Source: JAPLDB01 sp038230515
GTDB taxonomy: Bacteria > Bacteroidota > Bacteroidia > AKYH767-A > 2013-40CM-41-45
Reading direction: 5' to 3'
Length of the DNA stretch: 64,000 nt
Assembly (NCBI GenBank): GCA_038230515.1
Contig: JBBRND010000010.1
Coordinates: 57,676 to 121,675, forward strand
Position numbers and translations under genes: made by a program. Below, one piece after another: positions 49,859 through 59,500 of the stretch. The stretch's first letter is position 1. Each line of letters begins with the position of its first letter. Below the pieces are notes generated by a model. It was not told the origin of the DNA and did not search any database. It saw nothing but the letters and a program-made list of their open reading frames with translations.

Positions 49859-50256
49859 TGTTAAAAGTTGAACATATCGGCATTGCAGTAAAAAATATTG
49901 AGACCGCGAATAAATTATTTGCGGCACTGCTTGGCACTGCCAGTTACAAAACCGAAAATGTAGAATCAGAAAAAGTAACAACCTCCTTTTTTAAAACAGG
50001 CAATTCAAAAATTGAATTGCTCGAAGCAAGCGATCCCCAAAGTCCCGTTGCAAAGTTTATTGAAAAGCGCGGAGAAGGAATTCATCACATCGCTTTCGAA
50101 GTAGAAGATATTCATGCTTCCATGAAGCAATTGAAAGAAGCGGGATTCACTCTTTTATCCGATGAAGCAAAACGCGGAGCCGACAACAAATTGATTTGTT
50201 TTATTCACCCTAAAAGTACCAACGGAGTGCTGGTGGAGCTTTGTCAGGAAATTTGA
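49855..50256 (+). CDS. mce: Methylmalonyl-CoA epimerase
   Basis: A 133-residue VOC-fold metalloenzyme that interconverts (R)- and (S)-methylmalonyl-CoA. VEHIGIAVKNIETANKLFAA has the first metal His; SKIELLEASDPQSPVAKFIE the Glu; GEGIHHIAFEVEDIHASMKQ the second His; and GVLVELCQEI the last Glu. It overlaps the kinase gene by ATGA. The partner mutase is not in the window. Confidence 0.92.
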   Translation: MMLKVEHIGIAVKNIETANKLFAALLGTASYKTENVESEKVTTSFFKTGNSKIELLEASDPQSPVAKFIEKRGEGIHHIAFEVEDIHASMKQLKEAGFTLLSDEAKRGADNKLICFIHPKSTNGVLVELCQEI

Positions 50257-50358
50257 TTGCACATCAGCATTCTTAAAGGCGGTCTTTAAAATACTTCACT
50301 CCATCCACTCATTCCATTATTTTTGTTTTCTTCACAAAAGCAAAATGAACCAAAACTC

Positions 50359-50400
50359 CAAAGAGGTTTTCCACCTCTTCGGGGTTACAAACCTCGTCAC
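50359..50400. repeat. GAGGT phrase hairpins
   Basis: AAGAGGT/ACCTCTT and CGGGGTT/AACCTCG form two small hairpins in direct succession. They lie between mce and the small ORF at 50412. This phrase type is common between genes of Bacteroidota. Confidence 0.6.
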
Positions 50401-50411
50401 ATAAATCCCAC

Positions 50412-50669
50412 ATGTCCTCTCCCACCGACCTTGAAATAATTGAAGAATATCTAAAGCGAACCGGTGATACCCATGAAAATTTAAATGTAGGTTTTTATCA
50501 TTTCGGTCTCAGCGATGTTATCGAACATATTAAAAAAGCCAATAAGCTCAATAGAAAAGTTAAATATTACATGGCTAAAAACGACTGGAAATACCGTGAC
50601 CGCATTTCTGTCAGATATATACCATTTCAAAAAAAATCCCGTACCCCGAAGGATTCAAAACCTTACTAG
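50412..50669 (+). CDS. Small hypothetical protein
   Basis: An 85-residue frame, MSSPTDLEIIEEYLKRTGD onward, with an amphipathic N-terminal half (LSDVIEHIKKANKLNRKVKY) and a basic end. No family is recognised. It stands alone between phrase hairpins and a 278-bp stretch (50670-50947) in which I see no gene. Support is only the composition and a plausible start, so it may not be real. Confidence 0.4.
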   Translation: MSSPTDLEIIEEYLKRTGDTHENLNVGFYHFGLSDVIEHIKKANKLNRKVKYYMAKNDWKYRDRISVRYIPFQKKSRTPKDSKPY

Positions 50670-50947
50670 AAAAATCATGCGCTGGCAGGTGTTGTGCCTT
50701 TGCTTGCGCGGCTCACGTGCCATTTCATTTCTTACTCTAATTATTTTTTCTCCTGTCAGGTGTTAACTTAGCTCCCTAACAGGAACTTCCGCGTTGCATC
50801 CGAAACCACGATTGAATAATACAAAAAAAGTTTGCAGATGAAAAACTTAATCCAGAAGTTTGCTTCAGCGCGCACAATGCTTTTTGCACAAGCACTGTAC
50901 TGCGGACAAAATATTTACATTTAATTTCTAAAATCCAATATCAGGAT

Positions 50948-51319
50948 ATGCCACGTTATACTACTTTCATAGATCCGATGAATGAAAAAATTATTTTAAT
51001 GCCTGAATTCAAAAAAGAATATTTGAATGGACTGATGCGCTCCCTTTACACTAAATGGGTGCGACATACATTAACCAATCCTCTTTTCATTTTCGAGAAT
51101 CCGGAAAATAAATTAGAAAAAATTTATTTTGATTACTTCAGTGAAAAAATCGGCTCATATTATAGTATTACGACTAACTATAAAAATGAACATTGGGAAG
51201 TTGTTAATGTAAACGGAAACATTATAGAACTTAAGGAACTCTTGTTTAAAGAATGGAAGTGCATTTATAAAAGAAAATTGAATAGTGGCACCTCTTTGAA
51301 TGAAGTATATAAGTTGTGA
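50948..51319 (+). CDS. Hypothetical protein
   Basis: A 123-residue protein, MPRYTTFIDPMNEKIILMPE onward, without signal peptide. It is rich in aromatic and charged residues (LFIFENPENKLEKIYFDYF, HWEVVNVNGNIIELKELLF). No family is recognised. The A/T-rich codon use fits its neighbours. It is an isolated gene followed by a 636-bp noncoding region. Confidence 0.5.
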   Translation: MPRYTTFIDPMNEKIILMPEFKKEYLNGLMRSLYTKWVRHTLTNPLFIFENPENKLEKIYFDYFSEKIGSYYSITTNYKNEHWEVVNVNGNIIELKELLFKEWKCIYKRKLNSGTSLNEVYKL

Positions 51320-51415
51320 GCCCCACTCCTGCCATTCTAGTTTCTTACTCTCATTATTCTTCAGTCCCACTACAACAAAAAAAGTCCCCTCACCAGCGGT
51401 TCTTCCACCAACCCA

Positions 51416-51502
51416 GTCATGCCAGACACGCCTTTTAAAAATCGGTTCCGCGCTAGCGGAATGCCGCAGGCAAGATTTTTAAACAGCGTGGGCGGCATGA
51501 CG
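51416..51502. repeat. REP-like large hairpin
   Basis: GTCATGCCAGACACGC then TTTTAAAAATC at 51416-51443 pair with GATTTTTAAA and CAGCGTGGGCGGCATGAC at 51474-51501 with a few bulges. Inside, TTCCGC/GCGGAA and TGCC/GGCA form smaller hairpins. The whole is a cloverleaf-like inverted element resembling extragenic palindromes of Bacteroidota. Confidence 0.8.
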
Positions 51503-51671
51503 AAGCCACGCGGCTTGAGCAATATTTTTTCTTCTTCCTAGAATTTGTGGCAAAAAAAATATCCACTCACCGGCAGACTTTCTTCATTCGAAAACTCATA
51601 ACCCCTTATCCCGCCAAAAGGTTACAATAATCTCCCCTCAAATCTTACACTTCTTCAAACCCACCATAACA

Positions 51672-51902
51672 CACAGCGTTCCGGAAGAAAATCACACCAT
51701 TCCGGACAAAACCCAAAGCACTCCGGCAGAAAGCCACTGCCATTTCTCTAAATCGCAACGTAATTCCGGCACAAGCCACATCGTTCAGGCATAAAACCAC
51801 AGCACTCCAGCCAAAAGACAAAGCATCCGGGAAGAAAAGCACACCCATCCGCACAAAAGCCACAGCATTCCGGCCGAAAACAAAAATTGTTCGGCACCCC
51901 AT
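51672..51902. repeat. Tandem array 4: eleven 21-bp degenerate units
   Basis: Units start at 51672 and every 21 bp through 51882, typically CACAGCATTCCGGMMGAAAA with a semi-palindromic TTCCGGAA-like core (perfect in unit 1). Units diverge by 30-50 percent, yet no unit has lost or gained a base in 231 bp. The last (51882-51902) is weak. The array ends 28 bp before the TAACTTTG box of sucA. The 636-bp gap between 51320 and 51955 holds this array and the REP-like hairpin; 51503-51671 show nothing else. Confidence 0.92.
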
Positions 51903-51929
51903 CAAAAAAGCCCCTCCTCAAATACTTCG

Positions 51930-51937
51930 TAACTTTG
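51930..51937 (+). promoter_or_regulatory. Putative -7 element of sucA
   Basis: TAACTTTG fits TAnnTTTG and lies 18 bp before the sucA ATG. There is no good -33 box; the last repeat units occupy that side. Confidence 0.45.
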
Positions 51938-51955
51938 GCTCGCAAAAACAAGGCA

Positions 51956-54676
51956 ATGGATAAATTTTCTTTTTTGGGAAGTGTAGATGCTAATGAGATA
52001 GAGGAGTTGTATAATAAATTTCTTGCCTCTGCCGATTCGGTAGAGCCGAGTTGGCGCGATTTTTTTGAAGGGTTTGAATTTGCGCGCACTTCGTTCGGAG
52101 AAAGCAAAGGCACGATTCCGGAACAGTTGCAGAAAGAGTTTCGCGTGCTGAACCTGGTGACCGGCTACCGTACGCGCGGACATTTGTTTACGCACACCAA
52201 CCCGGTGCGTGAGCGCAGAAAATATTCTCCCACGCTGGAGATTGAAAATTTCGGGTTGAGTGAAAAAGATCTCGACTCGGTCTTCCAGGCGGGTACTGAA
52301 ATAGGGATTGGTCCTGCGAAGCTGAAGGATATTATTGCGCATCTTGAAGAGACGTATTGCAATTCCGTGGGGGCGGAATATAAATACATACGCACCCCGG
52401 AAATTATTGATTGGCTGGAGAAGAAAATGGAGAGCAGCCGCAACTCGCGTTCATTTTCGATTGATGAGAAAAAAAGAATTTTAGAAAAACTGAATGAAGC
52501 GGTGGCGTTTGAAAATTTTGTTCAGACAAAATTCGTAGGACAGAAACGGTTTTCTCTTGAAGGTTGTGAAACGCTGATACCTGCGCTGGATGCGATTATT
52601 GAAAGCGGTGCAGAACTTGGCATCAAAGAATTTGTGATAGGCATGGCGCACCGCGGGCGGCTGAATGTGCTTGCAAACACGCTGGGCAAAGCGTATGAAG
52701 AAATTTTTTCGGAGTTTGAAGGACTGGAATATGAACAGATGACTTTTGCGGGTGACGTAAAATATCATCTTGGTTTCTCCAGTAACGTGGAAACCGTTTC
52801 AGGAAAAAAAATTCACCTGAGTGTGGCACCTAACCCTTCGCACCTCGAAGCGGTTGACCCGGTAGTGCAGGGAATTGTGCGCGCGAAGATTGACAACACT
52901 CCGAGCGGAAATGAAAACATGATTGCCCCTATCCTGATTCATGGGGATGCTGCCATTGCAGGTCAGGGTGTGGTGTATGAAGTAACGCAGATGTCGCAAT
53001 TGAAGGGATTCAGAACTGGCGGAACGATTCATCTTGTTATCAATAACCAGATAGGATTCACTACGAATTATGCTGACGGGCGCTCGTCAACGTATTGCAC
53101 AGATGTGGCAAAGGTGACGCTCTCACCGGTGTTTCATGTAAATGCTGATGATGTGGAGGCGCTTGTGTACACGATTGAATTGGCGATGGAGTTCCGCCAG
53201 AAATTTCACCGCGATGTGTTTGTGGATATTCTCGGCTTTCGGAAATACGGACACAATGAAGGTGATGAGCCGCGATTCACTCAACCGCTTTTGTATAAGG
53301 CAATTGCTGCGCATCCGAATGCGCGGGAGATTTACACACAGAAATTATTGAGCCAGGGAGAAGTTGAAATGAATCTCGTAAAGGAGATGGAGAAGTCTTT
53401 CAAAGATCTTTTGCAGAAAAACCTCGACCTGGCAAAGCAGAAAAAGACATCAGAAATACCTGCTTACCTGGAAGGTTCGTGGAGGGGGTTGCGGCTGGCA
53501 ATAGAGAAAGATTTTGTTTCATCTCCGGCAACGGGATTTGATAAAACAACTCTTCTTGACATCGGAACAAAAATTTCTTCGCTTCCTGCTGACAAAAAAT
53601 TTTTCAGCAAGACCATGCGGTTGTTTGACGACCGCAAAGCGATGCTTGCAAATAACAAGCTTGACTGGGCAATGGGAGAATTACTTGCGTATGGAACATT
53701 GCTCAATGAAAATTTTCCTATCCGTTTCAGCGGGCAGGATGTGCAGCGTGGAACTTTTTCTCACCGTCATGCAGTAGTAAACCTTGAAGACAGCGAAGAG
53801 CAATATATTCCGCTGAATAATATTTCGAAAGAGCAGGCAACATTCCAGATTTACAATTCATTGCTCAGCGAATATGCTGTACTTGGTTTTGAATATGGAT
53901 ATTGTTTATCGTCACCAAACTCGCTCGTGATATGGGAAGCGCAGTTCGGGGATTTTATGAATGGCGCACAGATTATTATTGATCAATACCTGACCAGTGC
54001 GGAAGACAAATGGAACCGCATGAACGGATTGGTGATGCTGCTGCCACATGGTTTTGAAGGACAAGGCGCAGAGCACAGCAGTGCGCGGCTTGAACGTTTT
54101 CTTTCTGCTTGCGCAGAGCTGAATATACTGGTGGTGAATTGCACAACGCCTGCAAACTTTTTTCATGTGTTGAGAAGACAATTGAAAAGAGAATTCAGAA
54201 AGCCGTTGGTAGTGTTTACACCGAAAAGCTTACTCCGTCATCCAAGATGCACGTCAACAGTTGATGATCTGGCAGCAGGAAAATTTATGGAATTGATTGA
54301 CGATGCAACTGCTGATGCAAATCAAATTACAAGGGTGGCACTTTGCTCAGGAAAAATTTACTACGAGTTGCTGGAACAAAAAGAAAAAGACCAGACGAAT
54401 CACATAGCACTCGTTCGCCTCGAACAGTTATATCCGTTCCCTGAAAAACAATTTGAGAAACTGATTTCGAAATACAACAAAGCAAAAGAATGGATTTGGG
54501 TTCAAGAAGAACCTGAGAACATGGGGGCATGGAGTTATTTGCTGCGCACAGTAAAAAATATTTCACTACAGCTAATTGCAAGAGAAGAAAGCGCAAGCCC
54601 TGCTACAGGTTCGCATCATGCGCATGAGAGGGAGCAGAGTGCTCTTATTGGGAAAGTGTTTTCAAAAGTTCAATAA
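51956..54676 (+). CDS. sucA: 2-oxoglutarate dehydrogenase E1
   Basis: A 906-residue thiamine-diphosphate enzyme of the TCA cycle. FLGSVDANEIEELYNKFLAS and EPSWRDFFEGFEFA form the N-terminal E2-binding region. LIPALDAIIESGAELGIKEF, IGMAHRGRLNVLANTLGK, LSVAPNPSHLEAVDPVVQG and ILIHGDAAIAGQGVVYE with HLVINNQIGFTT complete the TPP site; FSGQDVQRGTFSHRHAV and LMLLPHGFEGQGAEHSSARL lie in the second half. The ATG at 51956 begins MDKFSF; the frame runs further into array 4 but is not used. No sucB follows. A ferredoxin-linked enzyme for the same substrate is encoded at 29-32 kb. Confidence 0.97.
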   Translation: MDKFSFLGSVDANEIEELYNKFLASADSVEPSWRDFFEGFEFARTSFGESKGTIPEQLQKEFRVLNLVTGYRTRGHLFTHTNPVRERRKYSPTLEIENFGLSEKDLDSVFQAGTEIGIGPAKLKDIIAHLEETYCNSVGAEYKYIRTPEIIDWLEKKMESSRNSRSFSIDEKKRILEKLNEAVAFENFVQTKFVGQKRFSLEGCETLIPALDAIIESGAELGIKEFVIGMAHRGRLNVLANTLGKAYEEIFSEFEGLEYEQMTFAGDVKYHLGFSSNVETVSGKKIHLSVAPNPSHLEAVDPVVQGIVRAKIDNTPSGNENMIAPILIHGDAAIAGQGVVYEVTQMSQLKGFRTGGTIHLVINNQIGFTTNYADGRSSTYCTDVAKVTLSPVFHVNADDVEALVYTIELAMEFRQKFHRDVFVDILGFRKYGHNEGDEPRFTQPLLYKAIAAHPNAREIYTQKLLSQGEVEMNLVKEMEKSFKDLLQKNLDLAKQKKTSEIPAYLEGSWRGLRLAIEKDFVSSPATGFDKTTLLDIGTKISSLPADKKFFSKTMRLFDDRKAMLANNKLDWAMGELLAYGTLLNENFPIRFSGQDVQRGTFSHRHAVVNLEDSEEQYIPLNNISKEQATFQIYNSLLSEYAVLGFEYGYCLSSPNSLVIWEAQFGDFMNGAQIIIDQYLTSAEDKWNRMNGLVMLLPHGFEGQGAEHSSARLERFLSACAELNILVVNCTTPANFFHVLRRQLKREFRKPLVVFTPKSLLRHPRCTSTVDDLAAGKFMELIDDATADANQITRVALCSGKIYYELLEQKEKDQTNHIALVRLEQLYPFPEKQFEKLISKYNKAKEWIWVQEEPENMGAWSYLLRTVKNISLQLIAREESASPATGSHHAHEREQSALIGKVFSKVQ

Positions 54677-54681
54677 GAGAA

Positions 54682-55374
54682 TTACCTCTTCCCCACATTT
54701 TTAATCTTTCCTTCTTTCAGATATTTCTCCAGCTCTCGCAGCGCATCAGCAGCAATCCATTTTGAAGAGGCGTCATTTTTCTTTTGCATTTGTTTAGCAA
54801 CAGCAATTGCTTTTTTGCAGAGCCGTTCGTTGCGCTTTCCTATTTGCCGCAATGCCCAGTTCACCGCTTTGCGGACAAAGTTGCGTTCATCAGAAGATTC
54901 ACGAAGAATGACAGGAAGAAATTGCTCCATCAATTTGTCTTCTGCCGTTTTATCATTCACGGCAAGCTGCGCCATCATGGTAAAACCCGCACGTTTTTCA
55001 AATTCTTTTTCGCGTGTAGTCCATTCAAGTGCCTTTGCATAAGCGAATGGAGTTTTTCTGAAAAGATAGGAGCACGTTCCGTCCACAGTATCCCATGAAT
55101 CAAAATCGCGAAGCCACTGTTCTGCAAGTTTTATATCGGTTTGTGCAGGATCGGCAACGAGTGCAGCAATATGCCGGGCTTCATGAATTTTTGTTTTCCA
55201 TAATTGCAGAGCAAGCGAATGATTCATCCCGATTTTTTTCGCAATTGATTTCGATTGTGGAGTGGTGAGTCCGTAGCTGTTTGCAGATGATATTCCAAAA
55301 TGCTCCTGTGCGGCAAGTGCTTTTGGAGAGGAGAGTTTTTTCATCTCCTTTAAAACTTCTTCGACTGTTTTCAT
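54682..55374 (-). CDS. DNA alkylation repair protein (AlkD-like)
   Basis: A 230-residue HEAT-like-repeat protein. MNHSLALQLWKTKIHEARHI, LAEQWLRDFDSWDTVDGTCS and AFTMMAQLA-type helices, then ERNFVRKAVNWALRQIGKRN, match the AlkD/AlkC superfamily, in which a Trp/Asp/Arg set flips out N3- or N7-alkylated bases. The WD and RKAVNWALRQIG motifs are seen. Convergent to sucA, with 5 bp between the two stops. Cytoplasmic. Confidence 0.88.
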   Translation of the reverse strand: MKTVEEVLKEMKKLSSPKALAAQEHFGISSANSYGLTTPQSKSIAKKIGMNHSLALQLWKTKIHEARHIAALVADPAQTDIKLAEQWLRDFDSWDTVDGTCSYLFRKTPFAYAKALEWTTREKEFEKRAGFTMMAQLAVNDKTAEDKLMEQFLPVILRESSDERNFVRKAVNWALRQIGKRNERLCKKAIAVAKQMQKKNDASSKWIAADALRELEKYLKEGKIKNVGKR

Positions 55375-55386
55375 TTTTTATTTTTT

Positions 55387-55450
55387 CATGCCGAAATTGT
55401 TTCGGCATCTGTCAGATAATTTAGGGATGCCGAAACAAGTTCGGCATGAC
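55387..55450. repeat. Double hairpin repeat TGCCGAAA/TTTCGGCA
   Basis: CATGCCGAAATTGTTTCGGC and ATGCCGAAACAAGTTCGGCA are two hairpins, in addition inverted with respect to each other. This is a common extragenic palindrome of Bacteroidota. It lies upstream of the AlkD-like gene and downstream of gpsA. Confidence 0.85.
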
Positions 55451-55463
55451 AGCGTGAACGGGA

Positions 55464-56462
55464 TTAACTCAACTGGTCAGCCAGCAAACGCATTTCAATA
55501 CGAGGAGAAATTTTTTCGTACAACACCCTGTACACGGCTGAAGTAATAGGCATCTTGATATTGTGCTGCTTGTTAATCTCGTGAATGCAACGCGTAGCAT
55601 AATATCCTTCTGCAATCATGTTCATTTCAAGCTGCGCAAACTTTACGGAGTATCCCTTGCCCACCATCGTTCCGAACATTCTGTTTCTTGAAAAAGAAGA
55701 ATAGGCGGTCACAAGTAAATCACCGAGGTAAGCAGAGTCGCTAATATCACGCTTGATGGGGTGCACGGCATCCACAAAACGTTTTATTTCCTGAATGGCA
55801 TTACTGATAAGCACTGCCTGAAAATTATCTCCATATCCAACACCATGACAGATGCCGCTTGCAATGGCAATCACATTTTTCAGCACCGCAGAATATTCGG
55901 TTCCGTAAATGTCATCGCTCACCGTAGTTTTAATGTAACGGCAATTCATTTGCTGCGCGAGCAATGCCGCGTTAGAAGATGTCTGGCAGGCAATGGTGAG
56001 ATAACTCAATCGCTCCATCGCCACTTCTTCAGCATGACAAGGACCGGTGATTACTCCAATGTTTTCAATCGGCACAGAAAATTTCTGCTGCATGTATTCG
56101 CCTACGATGAGTAATTCATCAGGCACAATTCCTTTGATAGCTGAGAAAACAATTTTGTTTTTGAAATCTTCCGCAGAAAGTTTTTCAATGCTCGCTTTCA
56201 GAAAAGCAGACGGCACAGCGAGAATAATAATATCAGAATCAGCGATTGATTTTTTTAGATCATGATTCACATTCACTTTTCCCAAATTGATTTCAACATC
56301 ACTCAGGTAATTCGGGTTGTGCTTGTATTTACGGATGAACTCAACCGTTTCCGCTGAGCGCACCCACCAGTTTATCTTCTCAACGTTCGTAGATAAAATT
56401 TTTACTATGGCTGTAGCCCAGCTACCTCCTCCGATTACTGCTATCTGTGGTTGGTTGGTCAT
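55464..56462 (-). CDS. gpsA: Glycerol-3-phosphate dehydrogenase [NAD(P)+]
   Basis: A 332-residue enzyme supplying glycerol-3-phosphate for phospholipids. IAVIGGGSWATAIVKILS (residues 7-24) is the nucleotide motif; IILAVPSAFLKASIEKL, KIVFSAIKGIVPDELLI, NIGVITGPCHAEEVAMERLS and TEYSAVLKNVIAIASGICHG (catalytic Lys) follow; DLLVTAYSSFSRNRMFGTMV is the substrate site. It is complete and of usual length. It stands alone between repeats. Confidence 0.95.
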   Translation of the reverse strand: MTNQPQIAVIGGGSWATAIVKILSTNVEKINWWVRSAETVEFIRKYKHNPNYLSDVEINLGKVNVNHDLKKSIADSDIIILAVPSAFLKASIEKLSAEDFKNKIVFSAIKGIVPDELLIVGEYMQQKFSVPIENIGVITGPCHAEEVAMERLSYLTIACQTSSNAALLAQQMNCRYIKTTVSDDIYGTEYSAVLKNVIAIASGICHGVGYGDNFQAVLISNAIQEIKRFVDAVHPIKRDISDSAYLGDLLVTAYSSFSRNRMFGTMVGKGYSVKFAQLEMNMIAEGYYATRCIHEINKQHNIKMPITSAVYRVLYEKISPRIEMRLLADQLS

Positions 56463-56557
56463 GCGAGAAATCCTATTAAAGAGTAGTTCGAATTTATGAT
56501 TTTATTTTACACATTCCCAACAGAAATAACTAAGTTAAAATGCAGGTGCAATATTTC

Positions 56558-59500
56558 TTATACCCTCTGCAGCTCAATAATAAACTCAGTAAACTCGCCA
56601 GATTTGGAATCTACGCGAAGCTCGCCACCGTGCCCTTTTGTAATGATGTCGTAGCTTATAGATAAGCCCAGCCCGGTGCCTTGCCCGGTAGGCTTTGTCG
56701 TAAAAAAGGGTTGGAATATTTTGTCCTTTATATCCTGAGGTATTCCTTTGCCGTTGTCGCGGATGGCAATCATTACTTTATTTCCTGAAAGAAATGTGCG
56801 CACTTTTACGGTACGTTTGTAGCCTGGCTCGTTCATCTTTTTGCGCTCTTCTATGGCATAAAATGCGTTGTTGAAAATATTGAGAATTACGCGGCTTACA
56901 TCCTGCGGTATTATTTTCACTTTCGGCAAATTCGGAGCAAGGTCTTTTTCAAATGTGCAGTTAAAGCCGGAGTCCTTTGCCCTCATTCCATGGTAGGCAA
57001 GGTCTATAAATTCTTCTAGGAGTTTATTGATGTCGGTAATTTGTTTTTCAGAAACTCCGGTGCGGCTGTGCATCAACATTCCTTTCACGATGCTGTCAGC
57101 GCGCTTTCCGTGATGCACTACTTTGGTGAGGTTTTGCTTTACATCGTTCAGGAGTTCTTTCTTTTCTCCCTCATCGGTGGCTACTTCTGCCTCTTCAATC
57201 ATCTCGATAGATGATTCAGAAAAATTATTCACGAAGTTGAGCGGGTTTTGTATTTCATGTGCTATGCCAGCAGTTAGTTGCCCGAGCGATGCCATCTTTT
57301 CAGATTGTATAAGTTGATCTTGTGTGGAGCTTAGGTTGTTCATGGCAGTTGTAAGCTCATTATTTTTTTCAGAAAGTTCCTGAGTACGCTGGGTAACTTT
57401 TTCTTCGAGCACCACGGTTTGCTTGCGCAGTACGCGCGTGCGGTATTGGATATAGCCGAAGATGATGAATGCAACGGTGAGTGCGCTGATCGTCATGAAC
57501 CACCATGTTTTCCAGAAGGGCGGAGTAATGGTAATCTGAATAGCAAGCCCTTCTTCATTCCAGTAGCCATCGTTGTTGCATGCCTTTATATGAAACGTAT
57601 AGGTGCCGGGATCGAGATTGGTGTAAGCGGTATAATGCCTGGTGCCGATGTAGTGCCAATCCTTATCCAGACCGTCCATCATATATGCGTAGCGATTTTT
57701 TTCGGGGAAGAGGTAGTTAAGTGCAGCATATTCGAAAGAAAATGAATTCTGATTGTACGTGAGCAGCAGGGTTTTATTGCTTGAGATGAGCGTATCCATG
57801 CGCTGCGGTTTTTCAAAGAGATAAAAGCGCGTGATTACAATGGGCGGGCTGAATGTATTGTCCTTTATATTATCAGGATTATAAACATTTAACCCACCGC
57901 TACCTCCGAAATAGAGCCAGCCATCGTTGCCTTTATAGCAGGCATTCTCGTTAAATTTATTCTGCAAGCCGTCTTCCTGCTTATAGGTGCGCGAGGTAAG
58001 CACGGCATCGCGCACATCTTTTGTGTGCGTGCTGAATTTGCAGATGCCGTTGTTAGTACTAATCCACAGATTTCCTTTTTCATCTTCAAGAATTCCGTTT
58101 ACGATGTTGTTGGGCAATCCTGCATTCTCCGTATAAGAGGTAAATATTCCTGTTGATTTGTCGAAGGCATTGAGTCCTCCACCATAGGTGCCGATCCAAT
58201 AAACTCCTTTTGCATCCTTATGAATGCAATGCACAAAGCTGCTGCTGATGCTTTGCGGAGTAGCAGGATCGTTTTTGTACGTAGTAAATTTTGAAGTGGC
58301 AGGATTATAGATACAGACACCTCCGCCATAGGTTGCCATCCACACGCTGCCGTCACTATCTAGCGTTACATTCATGATTACATCGCTGCTTAAAGAAGAT
58401 GCATCAGCAGGATTATTTCTGAAAGAAGTGAAGGTGCCGGTGCGTGAATCAAATTTATTCAAGCCACCACTTGTGCCGATCCAGAGAATGCTGCCCTTGT
58501 CCTTTGCAATGCTGCGAATTGAATTGTCGCTGAGTGATGCGGGATTACCGGGGTTGTTTCTATATACGGTTGCCTTGCCCGATTTCTTTTCAAGAGATAC
58601 CAATCCATCTTCTGTGCCGATCCACAATAGATGATTATCATCTTCAGTGATGCAGTAAATATTTTTTTCAAGAAGAACGGGTTCGGTAATCTTCGGCAAT
58701 TTCTCAGGAGCAAAGCGGCCTGTCCTTCGGTCAAAAATTTTCAACCCGTTGGAGCCGAGAATACCGCACCATGCATTTCCCTCATTGTCTTCGTAAATGC
58801 TGTAAACATTGTTGTTCGCGCCTTCATCCGATGCTTCGGTAAATTTATAGGTGACGAATTTATTTACCGAACGATTGTAACTGCTCACTCCGTTGGAAGT
58901 TGCAAACCATAAGGTGCCCGCATGGTCTTCGAACACATTCCATATTTTATTGCTGCTGATGGAATTCAGGTTTTGTGCATCGTACACATAGTGCTGCATT
59001 TTCACGGAGGCGGGATCGAGTGTAGTAAGTCCCCCGCCAACAGTAGCGATCCACATCATTCCGCTCTGATCGGCATCAACGGCAAAAATGCTGTTGCTGC
59101 CCAGCAGTTCGTTCGTTGATTCCTTCGTGAAGTGAGAAAATGTTTTCGTTGATGGATCGTATTTATTAAGTCCTTCATTCAACGTGCCGATCCAGATGTT
59201 GCCGGATTTGTCTTCGTAGAGGCAATTGACTTCATCTTCGCTGAGCGAGTTTGAATTTCCGTTTTCATGATTCAGCACTTCCAGTTTTTTTGTGTTGATG
59301 TCATACACATTTACACCTGCTTTGGCAGTACCGATCCAGAGTTTGCCGCTATTATCAGCATACAGAGCGGACACAAAGTTGCTGCTTAATAAAATTGTCT
59401 TGCTTAAAATATCATCGAAGGTGGAAAATTTTCCTGTGGTGGGATCGAAGGAATTCAATCCTTCATTGGTACCAACCCACACGGTGCCTGCATGATCTTC

